From contig JAKAFN010000001.1 in NCBI GenBank assembly GCA_021825945.1, forward strand, positions 124,001-188,000: a stretch of 64,000 nucleotides of DNA, read 5' to 3'. Made by a program: the position numbers and the translations under genes. Below the pieces are notes generated by a model. It made no database searches and had not been told where the DNA came from. It saw nothing but the letters and a program-made list of their open reading frames with translations. Positions within the stretch are counted from its first letter, which is position 1. Each line of letters starts with the position of its first letter. Below, in pieces: positions 1-9,576 of the stretch. The stretch comes from Pseudomonadota bacterium (GTDB lineage Bacteria; Pseudomonadota; Gammaproteobacteria; Burkholderiales; Burkholderiaceae_F).

Positions 1-67
1 CGGCGAATTGATCGCCGCCGTACGCGCGTCGTACCCCTGGAAATCGATCCACCATTGGGAGGAGTGA
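1..67 (+). CDS. 3' end of an unidentified gene (partial)
   Basis: One frame runs open from the window edge to a TGA at 65-67 and ends in residues like [11 protein letters not shown]. The stop sits inside the purine-rich ribosome binding site of ilvD, the spacing expected of an upstream gene in the same operon. Only about 21 codons are visible, so no family can be named. It could also be a chance open frame. Confidence 0.3.
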   Translation, partial: GELIAAVRASYPWKSIHHWEE

Positions 68-71
68 TCCT

Positions 72-1910
72 ATGCCCGTATATCGTTCCAAAACCTCTAC
101 CTCCGGTCGCAACATGGCGGGGGCCCGCGCGCTGTGGCGCGCCACCGGGATGCGTGACGCCGATTTCGACAAGCCGATCATCGCCGTCGCCAATTCCTTT
201 ACCCAGTTCGTTCCCGGTCACGTCCATTTGAAGGACTTGGGCCAGTTGGTCGCACGCGCGATCGAGGCTGCCGGGGGCGTCGCCAAGGAATTCAATACCA
301 TCGCGATCGACGACGGCATCGCAATGGGCCACGACGGTATGCTGTATTCCTTGCCGAGTCGGGACCTCATCGCCGATTCCGTCGAGTACATGGCCAATGC
401 CCATTGCGCCGATGCTCTGGTCTGCATTTCCAACTGCGACAAGATCACCCCGGGGATGCTGATGGCCGCGATGCGGCTGAACATTCCCGTGGTGTTCGTG
501 TCCGGCGGTCCGATGGAGGCCGGCAAGACGCGGCTTGCGCCGCACAAGCTCGACCTGATCGACGCGATGATCATCGCCGCCGATCCGAAAGCGAGCGATG
601 CCGAGGTCGCGGAGTACGAACGCAGCGCCTGTCCGACCTGCGGTTCGTGTTCCGGGATGTTCACCGCCAACTCGATGAACTGCCTCATCGAGGCATTGGG
701 ATTGGCGTTGCCGGGTAACGGGAGCCTCGTCGCGACACACGCCGATCGCAAACAGTTGTTCCTCCGTGCCGGACAGGTCATCGTCGATCTCTGCCGCCGC
801 TACTATCAGGAAGATGATGCGTCGGTACTGCCGCGAAACATTGCCGGCCGGCCGGCGTTCGAGAATGCCATGGCTCTGGACATCGCCATGGGCGGCTCGA
901 CCAACACGATCCTGCACCTGCTGGCCGCTGCGCAGGAAGCGGGCCTGGATTTCGACATGCGTGCGATCGACGCGCTCTCGCGGCGCGTGCCCAACCTGTG
1001 CAAGGTCGCGCCGTCGAGCCACTATCACATGGAGGATGTCCATCGTGCCGGGGGCGTCATGGCGATCCTCGGAGAACTGGCTCGTGCCGGGCTGCTTCAT
1101 ACCGAGGCGGCCACCGTGCATGCGCCGACGCTGGCCGACGCGTTGGCTCGGTACGACGTCACCGTGTCGTCGGATGAGGCGGTCCGCACCATGTACCGGG
1201 CGGGTCCGGCGGGGATTCCGACGCAGGAGGCGTTCAGTCAGGACACCCGGTGGGACAGTCTCGATCTCGATCGGGAGGGCGGATGTATCCGCAGCGTGGC
1301 CCACGCGTACAACAAGGAGGGCGGGTTGGCAGTGCTCCACGGCAACATCGCTGCCGACGGCTGTGTGGTCAAGACTGCGGGAGTCGACGAAGCGCTCTAT
1401 GTCTTCGAGGGAACCGCGCGCGTCTATGAGAGCCAGGACGCGGCGGTCAAAGGCATCCTGGGTGACGAGGTCCAGGCCGGCGACGTGGTCGTCATCCGCT
1501 ATGAAGGCCCGCGCGGCGGCCCGGGAATGCAAGAGATGCTGTACCCGACCTCCTATCTCAAGTCCAAAGGCATGGGCAAGGCCTGCGCGTTGATCACCGA
1601 CGGTCGGTTTTCCGGTGGAACGTCCGGACTGTCCATTGGGCATGTGTCCCCGGAGGCGGCCGCGGGCGGCGTCATCGGCTTGGTTCGCGACGGTGACCGC
1701 ATCCGGATCGACATCCCGGCCCGCCGGATCGACGTGCTGGTCGACGAAGCCGGGTTGACGCGTCGCCGTGCGGAGCAGGACGCACTGGGGTGGAAGCCGG
1801 CCAAACCGCGCGCGCGCCGCGTCTCCGCGGCCTTGAAGGCCTATGCCATGCTCGCGACGAGTGCCGACAAGGGTGCCGTGCGCGATCTATCGCGGCTCGG
1901 CAGCGATTGA
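72..1910 (+). CDS. ilvD: Dihydroxy-acid dehydratase
   Basis: IlvD dehydrates 2,3-dihydroxy-isovalerate and 2,3-dihydroxy-3-methylvalerate to the keto acids of valine and isoleucine in the cytosol. The 612-residue protein has the usual full length. The iron-sulfur/Mg signature [11 protein letters not shown] lies near residues 119-129 and the second cluster motif [12 protein letters not shown] near 186-197. A GGAGGAG ribosome binding site 5-10 bases ahead fixes the ATG at 72. The stop TGA shares bases with the proposed TTG start of recQ, suggesting coupled translation. No leader peptide or attenuator is visible because the window starts just upstream. No other branched-chain gene follows. Confidence 0.97.
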   Translation: MPVYRSKTSTSGRNMAGARALWRATGMRDADFDKPIIAVANSFTQFVPGHVHLKDLGQLVARAIEAAGGVAKEFNTIAIDDGIAMGHDGMLYSLPSRDLIADSVEYMANAHCADALVCISNCDKITPGMLMAAMRLNIPVVFVSGGPMEAGKTRLAPHKLDLIDAMIIAADPKASDAEVAEYERSACPTCGSCSGMFTANSMNCLIEALGLALPGNGSLVATHADRKQLFLRAGQVIVDLCRRYYQEDDASVLPRNIAGRPAFENAMALDIAMGGSTNTILHLLAAAQEAGLDFDMRAIDALSRRVPNLCKVAPSSHYHMEDVHRAGGVMAILGELARAGLLHTEAATVHAPTLADALARYDVTVSSDEAVRTMYRAGPAGIPTQEAFSQDTRWDSLDLDREGGCIRSVAHAYNKEGGLAVLHGNIAADGCVVKTAGVDEALYVFEGTARVYESQDAAVKGILGDEVQAGDVVVIRYEGPRGGPGMQEMLYPTSYLKSKGMGKACALITDGRFSGGTSGLSIGHVSPEAAAGGVIGLVRDGDRIRIDIPARRIDVLVDEAGLTRRRAEQDALGWKPAKPRARRVSAALKAYAMLATSADKGAVRDLSRLGSD

Positions 1911-3760
1911 GCGCGCTCGCGGGCGAACCGCCGCATCGCGCAACCCGCCTGGAAACTCCAGAGTCGGTGTTGCGCGATGTTTTCGGTTACCCGTCCTTTC
2001 GCGGGCTGCAGAAGGATGCCATCGATCACCTGGTGGGCGGTGGCGACGCGCTCGTGTTGATGCCGACCGGTGGCGGCAAGTCGCTCGTGTACCAGATCCC
2101 GGCATTGGTACGCGGCGGTCTGGGCGTGGTCGTATCGCCGCTCATCGCGCTGATGCAGGATCAGGTCGACGCGCTTGCCGAGTTGGGCGTGCGCGCGGCC
2201 TATTGGAATTCGACGCTGAGCGCGCGCGAGGCATATGACGTCGAGCAGCGGATGCGTCGCGGTGACCTCGATCTCGTCTACGTCGCGCCCGAGCGCTTGC
2301 TCGGTGAGCGATTCCAGGGCCTGCTCAACGAGTGTGCATTGGCGCTGTTCGCGATCGACGAAGCGCATTGCGTGTCGCAGTGGGGGCACGATTTCCGGCC
2401 GGAATATGGCCAGCTCGGCGTGTTGCGTGACCGATTCCCCGCAGTGCCGCGCGTGGCACTCACGGCCACCGCGGACGTGCCAACCCGGTTCGAAATCGCG
2501 CAGCGGCTGCTGCGGGCGCCGCGCCAATTCGTTGCCAGTTTCGATCGCCCGAACATCCGCTACCGGATCGTCGAGAAGCGCGATGCGCGTTCGCAGTTGC
2601 TCGCTTTTCTCCGCGACGAGCACACGGGCGATACGGGCATCGTGTACTGCCTCTCGCGCAAGACCGTCGACGAGGTCTCGGCATGGCTTGCCGGCCACGG
2701 CTTGCCGGCGCTGCCGTATCACGCCGGCCTCGACGCGGCGACGCGTGCCCGCCACCAGGCGCGGTTTCTACGTGAGGACGGTTGCGTGATGGTTGCGACG
2801 ATCGCATTCGGCATGGGAATCGACAAACCGAACGTACGCTTCGTCGCGCATCTCGACATGCCGCGCAGCATCGAGGGCTACTACCAGGAGACCGGACGTG
2901 CGGGGCGGGACGGTCTGCCTTCGGATGCCTGGATGAGTTACGGCCTTGCCGATGTTGTCCAGCAGCGCCGGCTCATTGCACTGTCGGATGCCGATGAGGC
3001 GCACAAGCGCCTGTCCGCTGCAAAGCTCGATGCGATGCTAGGACTCGCCGAGGCCGTCGACTGTCGGCGTGTGCGCCTGCTTGCCTATTTCGACGAGGCG
3101 TCGGAGTCCTGCGGCAATTGCGACAACTGTCTGCAGCCGCCGGCGCAATGCGACGTGACCGAGGATGCCCGAAAACTGATGTCGTGCATCTTTCGTTGTC
3201 GCCAGGCGTCGGGTTTCGGTTTCGCCGCCGGGCACGTCATCGACGTGCTGCGCGGCAAGCGCAGCGAGAAAGTCGCCCGGTTCGGCCACGAAGACTTGTC
3301 TACGTTCGGGATCGGCGCGGATCGTACGGAGGCGCAATGGCGCTTGTTGCTGCGTCAGCTGATCGCCCTGGATCTGGTGCGCGTCGATCACGACCGATTC
3401 AACGTGCTGGGGTTGACGGCGGCCGCGCGCGATGTGTTGCGCGGGGAGCGCCGTCTGGCAACGCGCGAGCCGGAGGCACCGGCGCCTCGGCGCGGCGGCC
3501 GTGTCGTGGCCGCAGTCGCAGAGGAAACGCCGCAGGAGCAGGCGTTGTTCGAGCGGCTGCGCGCGTGGCGCGCCCAGGCCGCGCGCCAGCATGCCGTCCC
3601 GGCATATGTGGTGTTCCACGATCAGACGCTGCGCGCGATCGCGCAGGCGCGCCCGGATAGCATGGAAGCGCTGCACGCAGTTTCGGGCGTCGGCGCACAG
3701 AAACTCGCGAACTACGGCGCGGAGCTGCTCATGCTGCTGCATTCCGCCGAGGAAGCCTGA
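1907..3760 (+). CDS. recQ: ATP-dependent DNA helicase RecQ
   Basis: RecQ is a 3'-to-5' superfamily 2 helicase acting in RecF-pathway recombination and fork repair. From the proposed start the protein is 617 residues. It shows the RecQ motif 0 region ([14 protein letters not shown]), Walker A MPTGGGKS near residue 58, the DEAH box [13 protein letters not shown], the arginine-finger region [10 protein letters not shown], the zinc cluster CGNCDNC of the RQC domain, and a C-terminal HRDC domain beginning around [11 protein letters not shown]. The start is uncertain. TTG at 1907 overlaps the ilvD stop as TTGA; GTG at 1967 is an alternative giving an N-terminus nearer to that of other RecQ proteins. 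The frame is open further upstream inside ilvD. Confidence 0.95.
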   Translation: MSALAGEPPHRATRLETPESVLRDVFGYPSFRGLQKDAIDHLVGGGDALVLMPTGGGKSLVYQIPALVRGGLGVVVSPLIALMQDQVDALAELGVRAAYWNSTLSAREAYDVEQRMRRGDLDLVYVAPERLLGERFQGLLNECALALFAIDEAHCVSQWGHDFRPEYGQLGVLRDRFPAVPRVALTATADVPTRFEIAQRLLRAPRQFVASFDRPNIRYRIVEKRDARSQLLAFLRDEHTGDTGIVYCLSRKTVDEVSAWLAGHGLPALPYHAGLDAATRARHQARFLREDGCVMVATIAFGMGIDKPNVRFVAHLDMPRSIEGYYQETGRAGRDGLPSDAWMSYGLADVVQQRRLIALSDADEAHKRLSAAKLDAMLGLAEAVDCRRVRLLAYFDEASESCGNCDNCLQPPAQCDVTEDARKLMSCIFRCRQASGFGFAAGHVIDVLRGKRSEKVARFGHEDLSTFGIGADRTEAQWRLLLRQLIALDLVRVDHDRFNVLGLTAAARDVLRGERRLATREPEAPAPRRGGRVVAAVAEETPQEQALFERLRAWRAQAARQHAVPAYVVFHDQTLRAIAQARPDSMEALHAVSGVGAQKLANYGAELLMLLHSAEEA

Positions 3761-3993
3761 TGCGACCCGCCTGCGCCGGCGGCTGGAGAAATTCCGCTGG
3801 ACACGCGTTTCGTTTTGAGATATCTTTTTACCGGCTTTCGTTAGAGTTTCGTTTCTCCTCCGGTTTGCTTTGACCCGTCGCCCGTAGCGGCGGTGCGTCC
3901 TAGGTTCCCCAGGTTCACGTTTCTTGATCGTCAGCTCGCCGCGAGGCGTTCTCGCGACGGATTTTTCTCATCAATCATTCAAGGAACGAGAAA
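3761..3993 (+). promoter_or_regulatory. cspA promoter and leader region
   Basis: This 233-base gap carries no gene. It is T-rich around 3811-3870, unlike its surroundings, with a TTGAGA (3815-3820) that could serve as a -35 box, though no good -10 follows. A perfect hairpin (CGCGAG/CTCGCG, 3940-3956) lies in the probable leader and is followed a few bases later by five T residues. Long structured leaders are typical of cold-shock genes; a role here is inference. Confidence 0.35.
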
Positions 3994-4197
3994 ATGGCTA
4001 GTGGTATCGTCAAGTGGTTCAATGACGCGAAGGGCTTCGGATTCATCACGCCGGATGACGGCAGCAAGGATCTGTTCGCGCACTTCTCCGAGATCAAGGG
4101 CAACGGCTTCAAGTCGCTGAGCGAAGGCCAGCGCGTGCAGTTCGTCGTCAAGCAGGGCGCCAAGGGCCCGCAGGCGACCGAAATTCAAGCCGCCTGA
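3994..4197 (+). CDS. Cold-shock protein (CspA family)
   Basis: A 67-residue single cold-shock (OB-fold) domain that binds single-stranded RNA and DNA and melts mRNA secondary structure. Both nucleic-acid motifs are intact: RNP1 as KGFGFI (residues 13-18) and RNP2 as DLFAHF (26-31), with the usual [13 protein letters not shown] segment. Start: ATG at 3994 after AAGGAACGAG. It is the canonical member here; a divergent paralogue lies at 4983. It appears monocistronic, with its own leader and a following hairpin. Which Csp paralogue it corresponds to (CspA, CspD or CspE) cannot be decided from sequence alone. Confidence 0.95.
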   Translation: MASGIVKWFNDAKGFGFITPDDGSKDLFAHFSEIKGNGFKSLSEGQRVQFVVKQGAKGPQATEIQAA

Positions 4198-4216
4198 TAT
4201 CTCCCCATCGCGGTGC

Positions 4217-4240
4217 GCGCGCGGCCTTGGCGCCGCGCGC
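4217..4240 (+). terminator. GC hairpin after the cold-shock gene
   Basis: GCGCGCGGC (4217-4225) and GCCGCGCGC (4232-4240) form a perfect 9-bp stem with a six-base loop, 20 bases after the cold-shock stop codon. Only a weak TTGCTGCATT follows instead of a U-run, so intrinsic termination is possible but not certain. Confidence 0.4.
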
Positions 4241-4392
4241 TTGCTGCATTGCCGCTCCGGCGCCAGGTCTTGTCCGGCGCCGCGGCTCTCCAGAAGGTTG
4301 CCGGCTCGGGTCGAAGACCCGCATCGCCGCCACGCAGGAAGGTCCGGCGTGAGCCGGCGTTTGGGTTTTCGCATCATCCGGGGAAGGTCGCC

Positions 4393-4650
4393 ATGGCGAG
4401 GGAAGAACACATTGAAATGAACGGCGTCGTCAGCGAAGTGCTGCCGGATGCCCGTTTTCGCGTCACGTTGGACAACGGGCACCAGATCATCGCCTATTCC
4501 GCCGGCAAGATGCGCAAGCACCATATCCGCATTCTTGCGGGCGACAAGGTGTCGCTGGAACTCTCCCCGTACGACCTGAGCAAAGGCCGCATCACCTTCC
4601 GCCACCTCGAGACCCGGGGGACCCCCGCGCCGTCGCGCCGCCGGTTCTGA
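4393..4650 (+). CDS. infA: Translation initiation factor IF-1
   Basis: IF-1 occupies the ribosomal A site during initiation. The ORF opens upstream, but the conserved protein begins at ATG 4393 behind GGGGAAGG, giving 85 residues. The IF-1 signature is complete: [19 protein letters not shown], then [20 protein letters not shown] and [20 protein letters not shown]. The C-terminal extension [13 protein letters not shown] makes it longer than the 72-residue E. coli protein. That fits the longer infA type of betaproteobacteria, which often carry a second 72-residue infA in the ribosomal protein cluster. It lies between two cold-shock genes and probably has its own transcript. Confidence 0.95.
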   Translation: MAREEHIEMNGVVSEVLPDARFRVTLDNGHQIIAYSAGKMRKHHIRILAGDKVSLELSPYDLSKGRITFRHLETRGTPAPSRRRF

Positions 4651-4982
4651 TCGCCCGGTTTCCGCTCGATCCTGCGCTCTCTTCCGATCGCGCTGCCGCG
4701 CGGGTTCCGCTTCGCGGGCTCGGTTTCCGTCGCCCGCATGCCGCGTGCCCATCGCCTCCTTGCGCGATGCGCGAGTTCGGAGTCGCCGTCCGCGAAAGTG
4801 ATCGCTATCAACGTAGACCGTTATTCGTTGCCGCATAGTTGTCCTCCCGTGCCTTGGGATGGGAACCATCCTCGGTAACGAATCGTTTCGGGACGATCCA
4901 AATCGATTTGCTTGGTGTTTCTCGTGCCCTGGCGGCGTGGGATGCGAAGCAGAGATGGGCGTTGGAGTCGGAGGTATATCGA
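4651..4982 (+). promoter_or_regulatory. Promoter region of the csp-fnr operon with an FNR-like box
   Basis: This 332-base gap has no convincing gene. GTGATCGCTATCAA at 4798-4811 matches the FNR consensus TTGAT-N4-ATCAA at 9 of 10 positions. CATAGT at 4834-4839 (4/6 match to TATAAT) lies where a -10 would be if the box were centred at -41.5, the class II activated arrangement, with no good -35 box. The start would then be near 4846, leaving a leader of about 137 bases. The regulator encoded downstream is itself FNR-like, so autoregulation is the natural inference. Confidence 0.5.
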
Positions 4983-5198
4983 ATGGCCATTTTGGGAACG
5001 GTGAAATGGTTTGATCGGGGAATGGGGTATGGATTCATTCTTTCGGATGTCGGCGAGGAGGGGATTTTCGCGCACTACACCGCGATTCGCATGGACGGGT
5101 TCCGCGCATTGACCGAAGGTCAGCGGGTTTCCTTCGATGTGAAGGACGGCGTTCACGGCAGGCATGCCGTCAATATCACACCGGAGAGAAAGCCATGA
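4983..5198 (+). CDS. Divergent cold-shock-domain protein coupled to fnr
   Basis: A 71-residue cold-shock domain whose start ATG at 4983 follows GGAGG; the longer open frame upstream does not resemble the family. It begins AILGTVKWFDRGMGYGFIL and continues IFAHYTAIRMDGFRALTEGQRVSFDV. RNP1 is altered (GYGFI for GFGFI, no lysine before the glycine) and RNP2 reads IFAHY, so nucleic-acid contacts may differ from the paralogue at 3994. Its TGA overlaps the ATG of the FNR-type gene (ATGA at 5195-5198), so the two are translationally coupled. A role in expression or control of that regulator is possible but not shown. Confidence 0.85.
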   Translation: MAILGTVKWFDRGMGYGFILSDVGEEGIFAHYTAIRMDGFRALTEGQRVSFDVKDGVHGRHAVNITPERKP

Positions 5199-6022
5199 TT
5201 TCGACGCACGCGGAAGAAGGCGCGCCCCTTGCCGGCGGCGGCGCCCGGTTGCATGGCGTGGTTTCCTTGCGGGAGCGCAGGGCGGAATATGTTCTGCCGC
5301 GCAATGGCTTGATCACGTCGGACCCGGGCTGCCCGGGATGCAACCAGCGCGACCGCTGCGTGGGAGCGGGGAGCTCGCCGGAAGACCTGGCCCAGGTGGA
5401 TCGGATCATCGGCCATCGGCGGCGCCTCGAGCGCGGCGAAGTTCTGTTCCGTACCCGCGATCCCTGCGAATTCCTATACGCGATCAGGGTGGGATCCCTG
5501 AAGAGTGTCCAGATCTCGGAGGATGGCCGGGAGCAGGTGATCGGATTCCATATGGCTGGGGAAATCATCGGGTTCGATGCCATCGCCGCGAAAGCGCATA
5601 CCTGCAATGCGGTGGCGCTCGAGGACAGCAAGGTCTGCGCGATTTCGTTGAAGCGGGCCGGCGAGGGGAGCGCGGCGGCGCAGTTGGTGCAACGCAACTT
5701 GTCTCGGGCGATGAGCCAGGAGATCACGCGGGAACAGAGAATGATCGTTCTGCTCAGCTATTCCCTGGCGCTATCGCGGGTCGCCTCGTTCCTGCTCAGC
5801 ATGTCGAACAACTTCGAAGCGCGGGGATACTCGCGGTCCGAATTTCTTCTGCGCATGAGTCGGGCGGAGATCGGTAGCTTCCTCGGCATGACGATCGAAA
5901 CGGTGAGCCGCTCGCTCTCCGAACTTGCGCGGGAAGGGATCATCGAGACCGACCAACGGCATCTGCGCATCCTCGACATGGAACGATTGCGCAAGAAGAC
6001 CCGGCGGATTGCGATGATCTGA
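5195..6022 (+). CDS. fnr: FNR-type oxygen-sensing transcriptional regulator
   Basis: A 275-residue Crp/Fnr-family regulator. Cysteines C46, C49 and C55 have the C-x2-C-x5-C spacing of the E. coli FNR [4Fe-4S] ligands, and C148 in SKVCAI aligns with the fourth ligand. An extra cysteine, C137, is present. The cyclic-nucleotide-like barrel spans about 65-160, followed by a dimerisation helix. The recognition helix TIETVSRSLSEL keeps E235, S238 and R239, the E..SR set that reads TTGAT half-sites. It therefore probably loses its cluster in oxygen and activates genes anaerobically. Start ATG 5195 overlaps the upstream cold-shock stop. Symbol by family; it could equally be named anr or btr. Confidence 0.92.
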   Translation: MISTHAEEGAPLAGGGARLHGVVSLRERRAEYVLPRNGLITSDPGCPGCNQRDRCVGAGSSPEDLAQVDRIIGHRRRLERGEVLFRTRDPCEFLYAIRVGSLKSVQISEDGREQVIGFHMAGEIIGFDAIAAKAHTCNAVALEDSKVCAISLKRAGEGSAAAQLVQRNLSRAMSQEITREQRMIVLLSYSLALSRVASFLLSMSNNFEARGYSRSEFLLRMSRAEIGSFLGMTIETVSRSLSELAREGIIETDQRHLRILDMERLRKKTRRIAMI

Positions 6023-6058
6023 CGCGCGATCGCGTTGCGGCCGTTTTCAACCCAACGG

Positions 6059-6090
6059 GCGCGGGCCGCCGGGGAATCCGTAGCCCGCGC
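6059..6090. terminator. Hairpin between convergent genes
   Basis: GCGCGGGC (6059-6066) and GCCCGCGC (6083-6090) form an 8-bp perfect stem with a 16-base loop between fnr and the opposing small gene. No T-tract lies on either side, so it is at best a weak bidirectional terminator. Confidence 0.3.
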
Positions 6091-6093
6091 TCC

Positions 6094-6342
6094 CTAGCGT
6101 TCGGGGGAACGAAACTCGTCTTCCAGAAGGTCGATGACCTGCGCAACGCGCCCCTGGGCGGTGTGGTGGAGTTTCCGGTGCAGGTAGTCATCCGAGGACA
6201 GCCAGGCCGCAGCTTCGCGAATCTCTTCGCTCGTGGCTCCCAGATCCTGCAAGGCCGCAATGAGCGATTCATCGACGGTTCCGAGCGTCTCGCGGATTTC
6301 CGCTGCGGACGCGAACGCGCGCTGTGATCGATTCATGGACAT
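6094..6342 (-). CDS. Small protein of unknown function
   Basis: An 82-residue acidic, helical-looking protein containing LIAALQDLGATSEEIREAAA and VIDLLEDEFRSPER. I do not recognise a family. A strong AGGAGG nine bases before the ATG at 6342 supports real translation. There is no signal peptide, membrane segment or cysteine. The residues around 35-45 (LGATSEEIREAAAWL) look like a UBA-like helix pair, but that is a loose resemblance only. It faces fnr tail to tail, and the nearest gene on its own strand is the DUF3460 gene 183 bases upstream. Confidence 0.7.
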   Translation of the reverse strand: MSMNRSQRAFASAAEIRETLGTVDESLIAALQDLGATSEEIREAAAWLSSDDYLHRKLHHTAQGRVAQVIDLLEDEFRSPER

Positions 6343-6525
6343 CGTGCTTTTCCTCCTACGCCGGTTCCGGGGCAGCGGTGCGCCCCGCGCGACCGACCCC
6401 CGCAGGCGCGGCGGTCAGCCGCCGGTGGATTCAGGCTACACGCTTCCCGGGCGACGAATCCCCTAGGTAGGCCCCGATTGTGCGCGAATCTTGACCGCCG
6501 ACAATCGAGCGCGTCGGCGCGGCAT

Positions 6526-6732
6526 TCAGGTCGAGGCCGGTTTCTTCGGAAGCGGGAAGTACACATAGCCGGGCTGACGCACGCGCACCTCCGCCCAGCG
6601 CGCCGCATCCTCGGGGTCGGGGGCGTGGTCCCACCAGATTGCGCGCCCTTCGAACTGTTTGCGTTCGAGTGCCGGGTTCTGCGTCTTCAGGTCGCGCAGA
6701 AACATCGTCAGTTCGGATACATATCCGGCCAT
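6526..6732 (-). CDS. DUF3460 family protein
   Basis: A 68-residue protein matching the small betaproteobacterial DUF3460 family: it starts YVSELTMFLRDLKTQNP, has the central GRAIWWDHAP and ends near QPGYVYFPLP. The function is unknown. AGGAGG six bases before the ATG supports the start. In many Burkholderiales this gene sits beside scpA and the pantothenate genes; here it is next to metG, with scpB 45 kb away. It contains no cysteine or membrane segment and is presumed cytosolic. Confidence 0.85.
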   Translation of the reverse strand: MAGYVSELTMFLRDLKTQNPALERKQFEGRAIWWDHAPDPEDAARWAEVRVRQPGYVYFPLPKKPAST

Positions 6733-6774
6733 CGTTCCTCCTGTGTGTTCCGGCGTCGTGCCCCGGCGGGGCTA

Positions 6775-8922
6775 TTATCGTACCCGCATCCCCGGCTGTG
6801 CGCCGGCATGCGGCTCCAGCAGGAAGAGTCCGGGATTTGCCTTCTGGTCCTCATGACTGGCCGCCAGGACCATCGCTTCGCTGATGCCGAACTTCATCTT
6901 GCGTGGCGCCAGATTGGCGACGACTACGGTCAGTTTGCCGATCAGTTGCTCGGGTTGGTAGGCCGACTTGATGCCGGCAAAGACATTGCGCGGGCGCGCT
7001 TCCCCGATGTCTACCGTCAGGCGCAGCAGTTTCTCTGCACCCTCGACCGGCTCGGCATTGACGATGCGCGCAATGCGCAATTCGATCTTGCCGAAATCGT
7101 CGATGGAGACGGGCGCCGGAGCGGCAGGTTGCGGTGCAGCGGTGCCGTTGGCGGGCGCCGGGGCCGGTGAATTTTCAGGAGAGGACACCTTCATTTCCTT
7201 CGTGGGGGTGACGGTTGTCAGGGCTGCGCCGCTGCCCGCAAGGGCGGGAGGCGTGAACAGCGCGTCGATCTGCGTTTCCTCCACCCGCGCCATCAGGTGC
7301 CGGTAGGGGGCGATTCGTTCGAGCGGCGGCAGGGACGACTCCCAGCGCATCGGGCCGCAGCCGAGGAAGGATTCGGCATCTTCCGCCAGCCGTGGCAGGA
7401 CGGGCTTGAGCCACAAGGTCAGGTACTGGAAGCCGCGCAGGGTGACGGAGCAGATTTCCTGCAACCTTCGCGCGTCCTCGCCGGCGCTTCCTTGACCCAG
7501 TTTCTTTGCCAGTTCCCAGGGCTTCGCCGCATCGAAGTATGTGTTGACCTCGTCGGCGTAGGCCATCGCGATGCGGATCGCCTTGCCGAACTCGCGGTCT
7601 TCGTATGCCTGGGCGATTTCCTGGCCGAGCGTATCGGGCTGTTGTCGCAGGACGGGCGGGAGGCGGTCGGCCGCATTCTGCAAGTTCGTCGTCCGGCCGT
7701 CGAAGTGTCGGGTGAGGAACGTCGCCGCCCGGCTGGCGATGTTGACGTACTTGCCGATCAGGTCGCTGTTGACCCGCTGGAGGAAGTCGTCGGGGTTGAA
7801 GTCGACGTCCTCGACATGGGCGTTCAACTTGGCGGCGATGTAGTAGCGCAGCCATTCCGGATTCATGCCGAGGGCGAGATAGCGCAGGGGGTCGATGCCG
7901 GTGCCTCGGCTCTTCGACATCTTCTCGCCGCTCACGGTGATGAATCCGTGGACGTTCACGCGATCCGGCACCTTGAACGGCGGACCCGCGAATTCCAGCA
8001 TCGCCGGCCAGAACAGGGTGTGGAAATAGATGATGTCCTTGCCGATGAAATGGATCTGCTCGGTGCGCGGGTTACGCAGTACGGCTTCGAAATCCAGTTG
8101 CCGGCGGGCGCAGTATGCCTTGAGCGACGCGAGATAGCCGATCGGCGCATCCAGCCAGACATAGAAGTACTTGCCGGGCGCATCCGGGATCGGGATGCCG
8201 AAGTAGGGCGCGTCGCGCGAAATGTCCCAGTCCGCCAGTTCCTGCTCGCCATCGAGCCATTCCCGCGCCTTGTTCGCCACTTCCGGCTGCAGTCGCCCGC
8301 CCTGGATCCAGCCGCGCAGGAATTCGCGGCAGCGGCTGTCGGAGAGGCGGAAGAAGTGATGCTCGGACGCCCGCACTTCGGGCGTGGCACCCGAAAGCGC
8401 CGAACGGGGATGCTTGAGTTCGGTCGGGGCATAGACCGCGCCGCAGACTTCGCAGGAGTCGCCGTACTGGTCCGCCGCGCCGCAGCGCGGGCACTCCCCG
8501 CGGATGTAGCGGTCCGGCAGGAACATGCCCTTCACCGGATCGTAGAATTGTTCGATGGTTCGGGTGGCGATCAGTTCTCTGGCGCGCAGTCGGCGGTAGA
8601 TCTCCTGCGACAGTTCCGTATTCTCCGGCGAGTCGGTGGAGTGCCAGTGGTCGAAGGAAAGAAAGAACCCGTCTAGGTATTGTCGGCGTGACGCGGCGAT
8701 CTCCGCGACATACTGCCGGGGTGTTTTGCCGGCTTTTTCCGCGGCGATCATGATCGGCGCGCCGTGTGCGTCATCGGCACCGACGAAGTGTACGGTGGCC
8801 CCCCGCAGTCGCTGGTACCGCACCCAGATGTCGGCCTGGATGTACTCCATGACGTGGCCGATGTGCAGCGGCCCGTTGGCGTATGGCAGTGCCGTGGTGA
8901 CGAAGAGTTCTCGATGGGTCAT
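6775..8922 (-). CDS. metG: Methionyl-tRNA synthetase
   Basis: Class I aminoacyl-tRNA synthetase that charges methionine onto initiator and elongator tRNAs. The frame is open into dcd, but homology begins at the ATG at 8922 ([22 protein letters not shown]), giving 715 residues. HIGH is present, KMSKS appears as [10 protein letters not shown], and four cysteines (CPRC and CEVC) form the zinc knuckle in the connective domain. After a Pro/Ala linker comes a C-terminal EMAP-II/Trbp tRNA-binding domain ([20 protein letters not shown]), the dimerising type also found in E. coli. Eight bases separate it from dcd upstream, so the two form an operon. Confidence 0.97.
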   Translation of the reverse strand: MTHRELFVTTALPYANGPLHIGHVMEYIQADIWVRYQRLRGATVHFVGADDAHGAPIMIAAEKAGKTPRQYVAEIAASRRQYLDGFFLSFDHWHSTDSPENTELSQEIYRRLRARELIATRTIEQFYDPVKGMFLPDRYIRGECPRCGAADQYGDSCEVCGAVYAPTELKHPRSALSGATPEVRASEHHFFRLSDSRCREFLRGWIQGGRLQPEVANKAREWLDGEQELADWDISRDAPYFGIPIPDAPGKYFYVWLDAPIGYLASLKAYCARRQLDFEAVLRNPRTEQIHFIGKDIIYFHTLFWPAMLEFAGPPFKVPDRVNVHGFITVSGEKMSKSRGTGIDPLRYLALGMNPEWLRYYIAAKLNAHVEDVDFNPDDFLQRVNSDLIGKYVNIASRAATFLTRHFDGRTTNLQNAADRLPPVLRQQPDTLGQEIAQAYEDREFGKAIRIAMAYADEVNTYFDAAKPWELAKKLGQGSAGEDARRLQEICSVTLRGFQYLTLWLKPVLPRLAEDAESFLGCGPMRWESSLPPLERIAPYRHLMARVEETQIDALFTPPALAGSGAALTTVTPTKEMKVSSPENSPAPAPANGTAAPQPAAPAPVSIDDFGKIELRIARIVNAEPVEGAEKLLRLTVDIGEARPRNVFAGIKSAYQPEQLIGKLTVVVANLAPRKMKFGISEAMVLAASHEDQKANPGLFLLEPHAGAQPGMRVR

Positions 8923-8930
8923 GGATGACT

Positions 8931-9494
8931 TTACGTGCGCGGCAGCGTCACGCCGCGCTGTCGCTGATATTTCCCGCCCCGGTCGCGATAGGAGGTCTCG
9001 CAGACTTCGTCGGATTCGATGAATATGACCTGCGCGCAGCCTTCGTTGGCGTAGATCTTGGCTGGTAGCGGCGTGGTGTTGGAGAACTCGAGTGTCACGT
9101 GCCCCTCCCATTCGGGTTCGAGCGGTGTGACGTTGACGATGATCCCGCAGCGCGCATAGGTGCTCTTGCCGAGGCAGATCGTCAGCACGTTGCGCGGGAT
9201 GCGGAAATATTCGACCGTGCGGGCAAGGGCAAAGGAGTTCGGCGGGATGATGCAGACCTCGCCGTGGAAGTCGACGAAAGAGTCCGGGTCGAACGCCTTC
9301 GGGTCGACGATGGTGCTGTTGATGTTGGTGAAGATCTTGAATTCGGGGGCGCAGCGGATGTCGTACCCGTAGCTCGACGTGCCATAGGAAACGATGCGTC
9401 GTCCCTCGACGCTGCGGACCTGTTCCGCTTCGAAGGGCTCGATCATTCCCTGAGCCGCCATGCGCCGGATCCACCGGTCGCTCTTGATCGTCAT
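8931..9494 (-). CDS. dcd: dCTP deaminase
   Basis: Deaminates dCTP to dUTP, supplying dUMP for thymidylate synthesis. The 187-residue protein carries the trimeric dUTPase-fold motifs: [16 protein letters not shown], the active-site segment [23 protein letters not shown] and the C-terminal [15 protein letters not shown], which closes over the nucleotide. The ATG at 9494 follows AGGGGGA; a longer open frame exists upstream but adds nothing conserved. It is directly upstream of metG on the same strand. Together with thyA and folA, 12 kb away, it completes the dTMP supply route in this window. Confidence 0.96.
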   Translation of the reverse strand: MTIKSDRWIRRMAAQGMIEPFEAEQVRSVEGRRIVSYGTSSYGYDIRCAPEFKIFTNINSTIVDPKAFDPDSFVDFHGEVCIIPPNSFALARTVEYFRIPRNVLTICLGKSTYARCGIIVNVTPLEPEWEGHVTLEFSNTTPLPAKIYANEGCAQVIFIESDEVCETSYRDRGGKYQRQRGVTLPRT

Positions 9495-9552
9495 CGCCGC
9501 GCTCCCCCTGACCTGCAAGGAGAGGCATTTTACGGCAGGCGCGGCCTCGACC

Positions 9553-9574
9553 GGCGGGCTGCGCGCAGCCCGCC
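9553..9574 (-). terminator. Hairpin after the chemoreceptor gene
   Basis: GGCGGGCT (9553-9560) pairs perfectly with AGCCCGCC (9567-9574) around a six-base GC loop, starting three bases past the TAA of the chemoreceptor. It is positioned as a terminator but lacks a U-run downstream on the minus strand. Confidence 0.4.
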
Positions 9575-9576
9575 AG

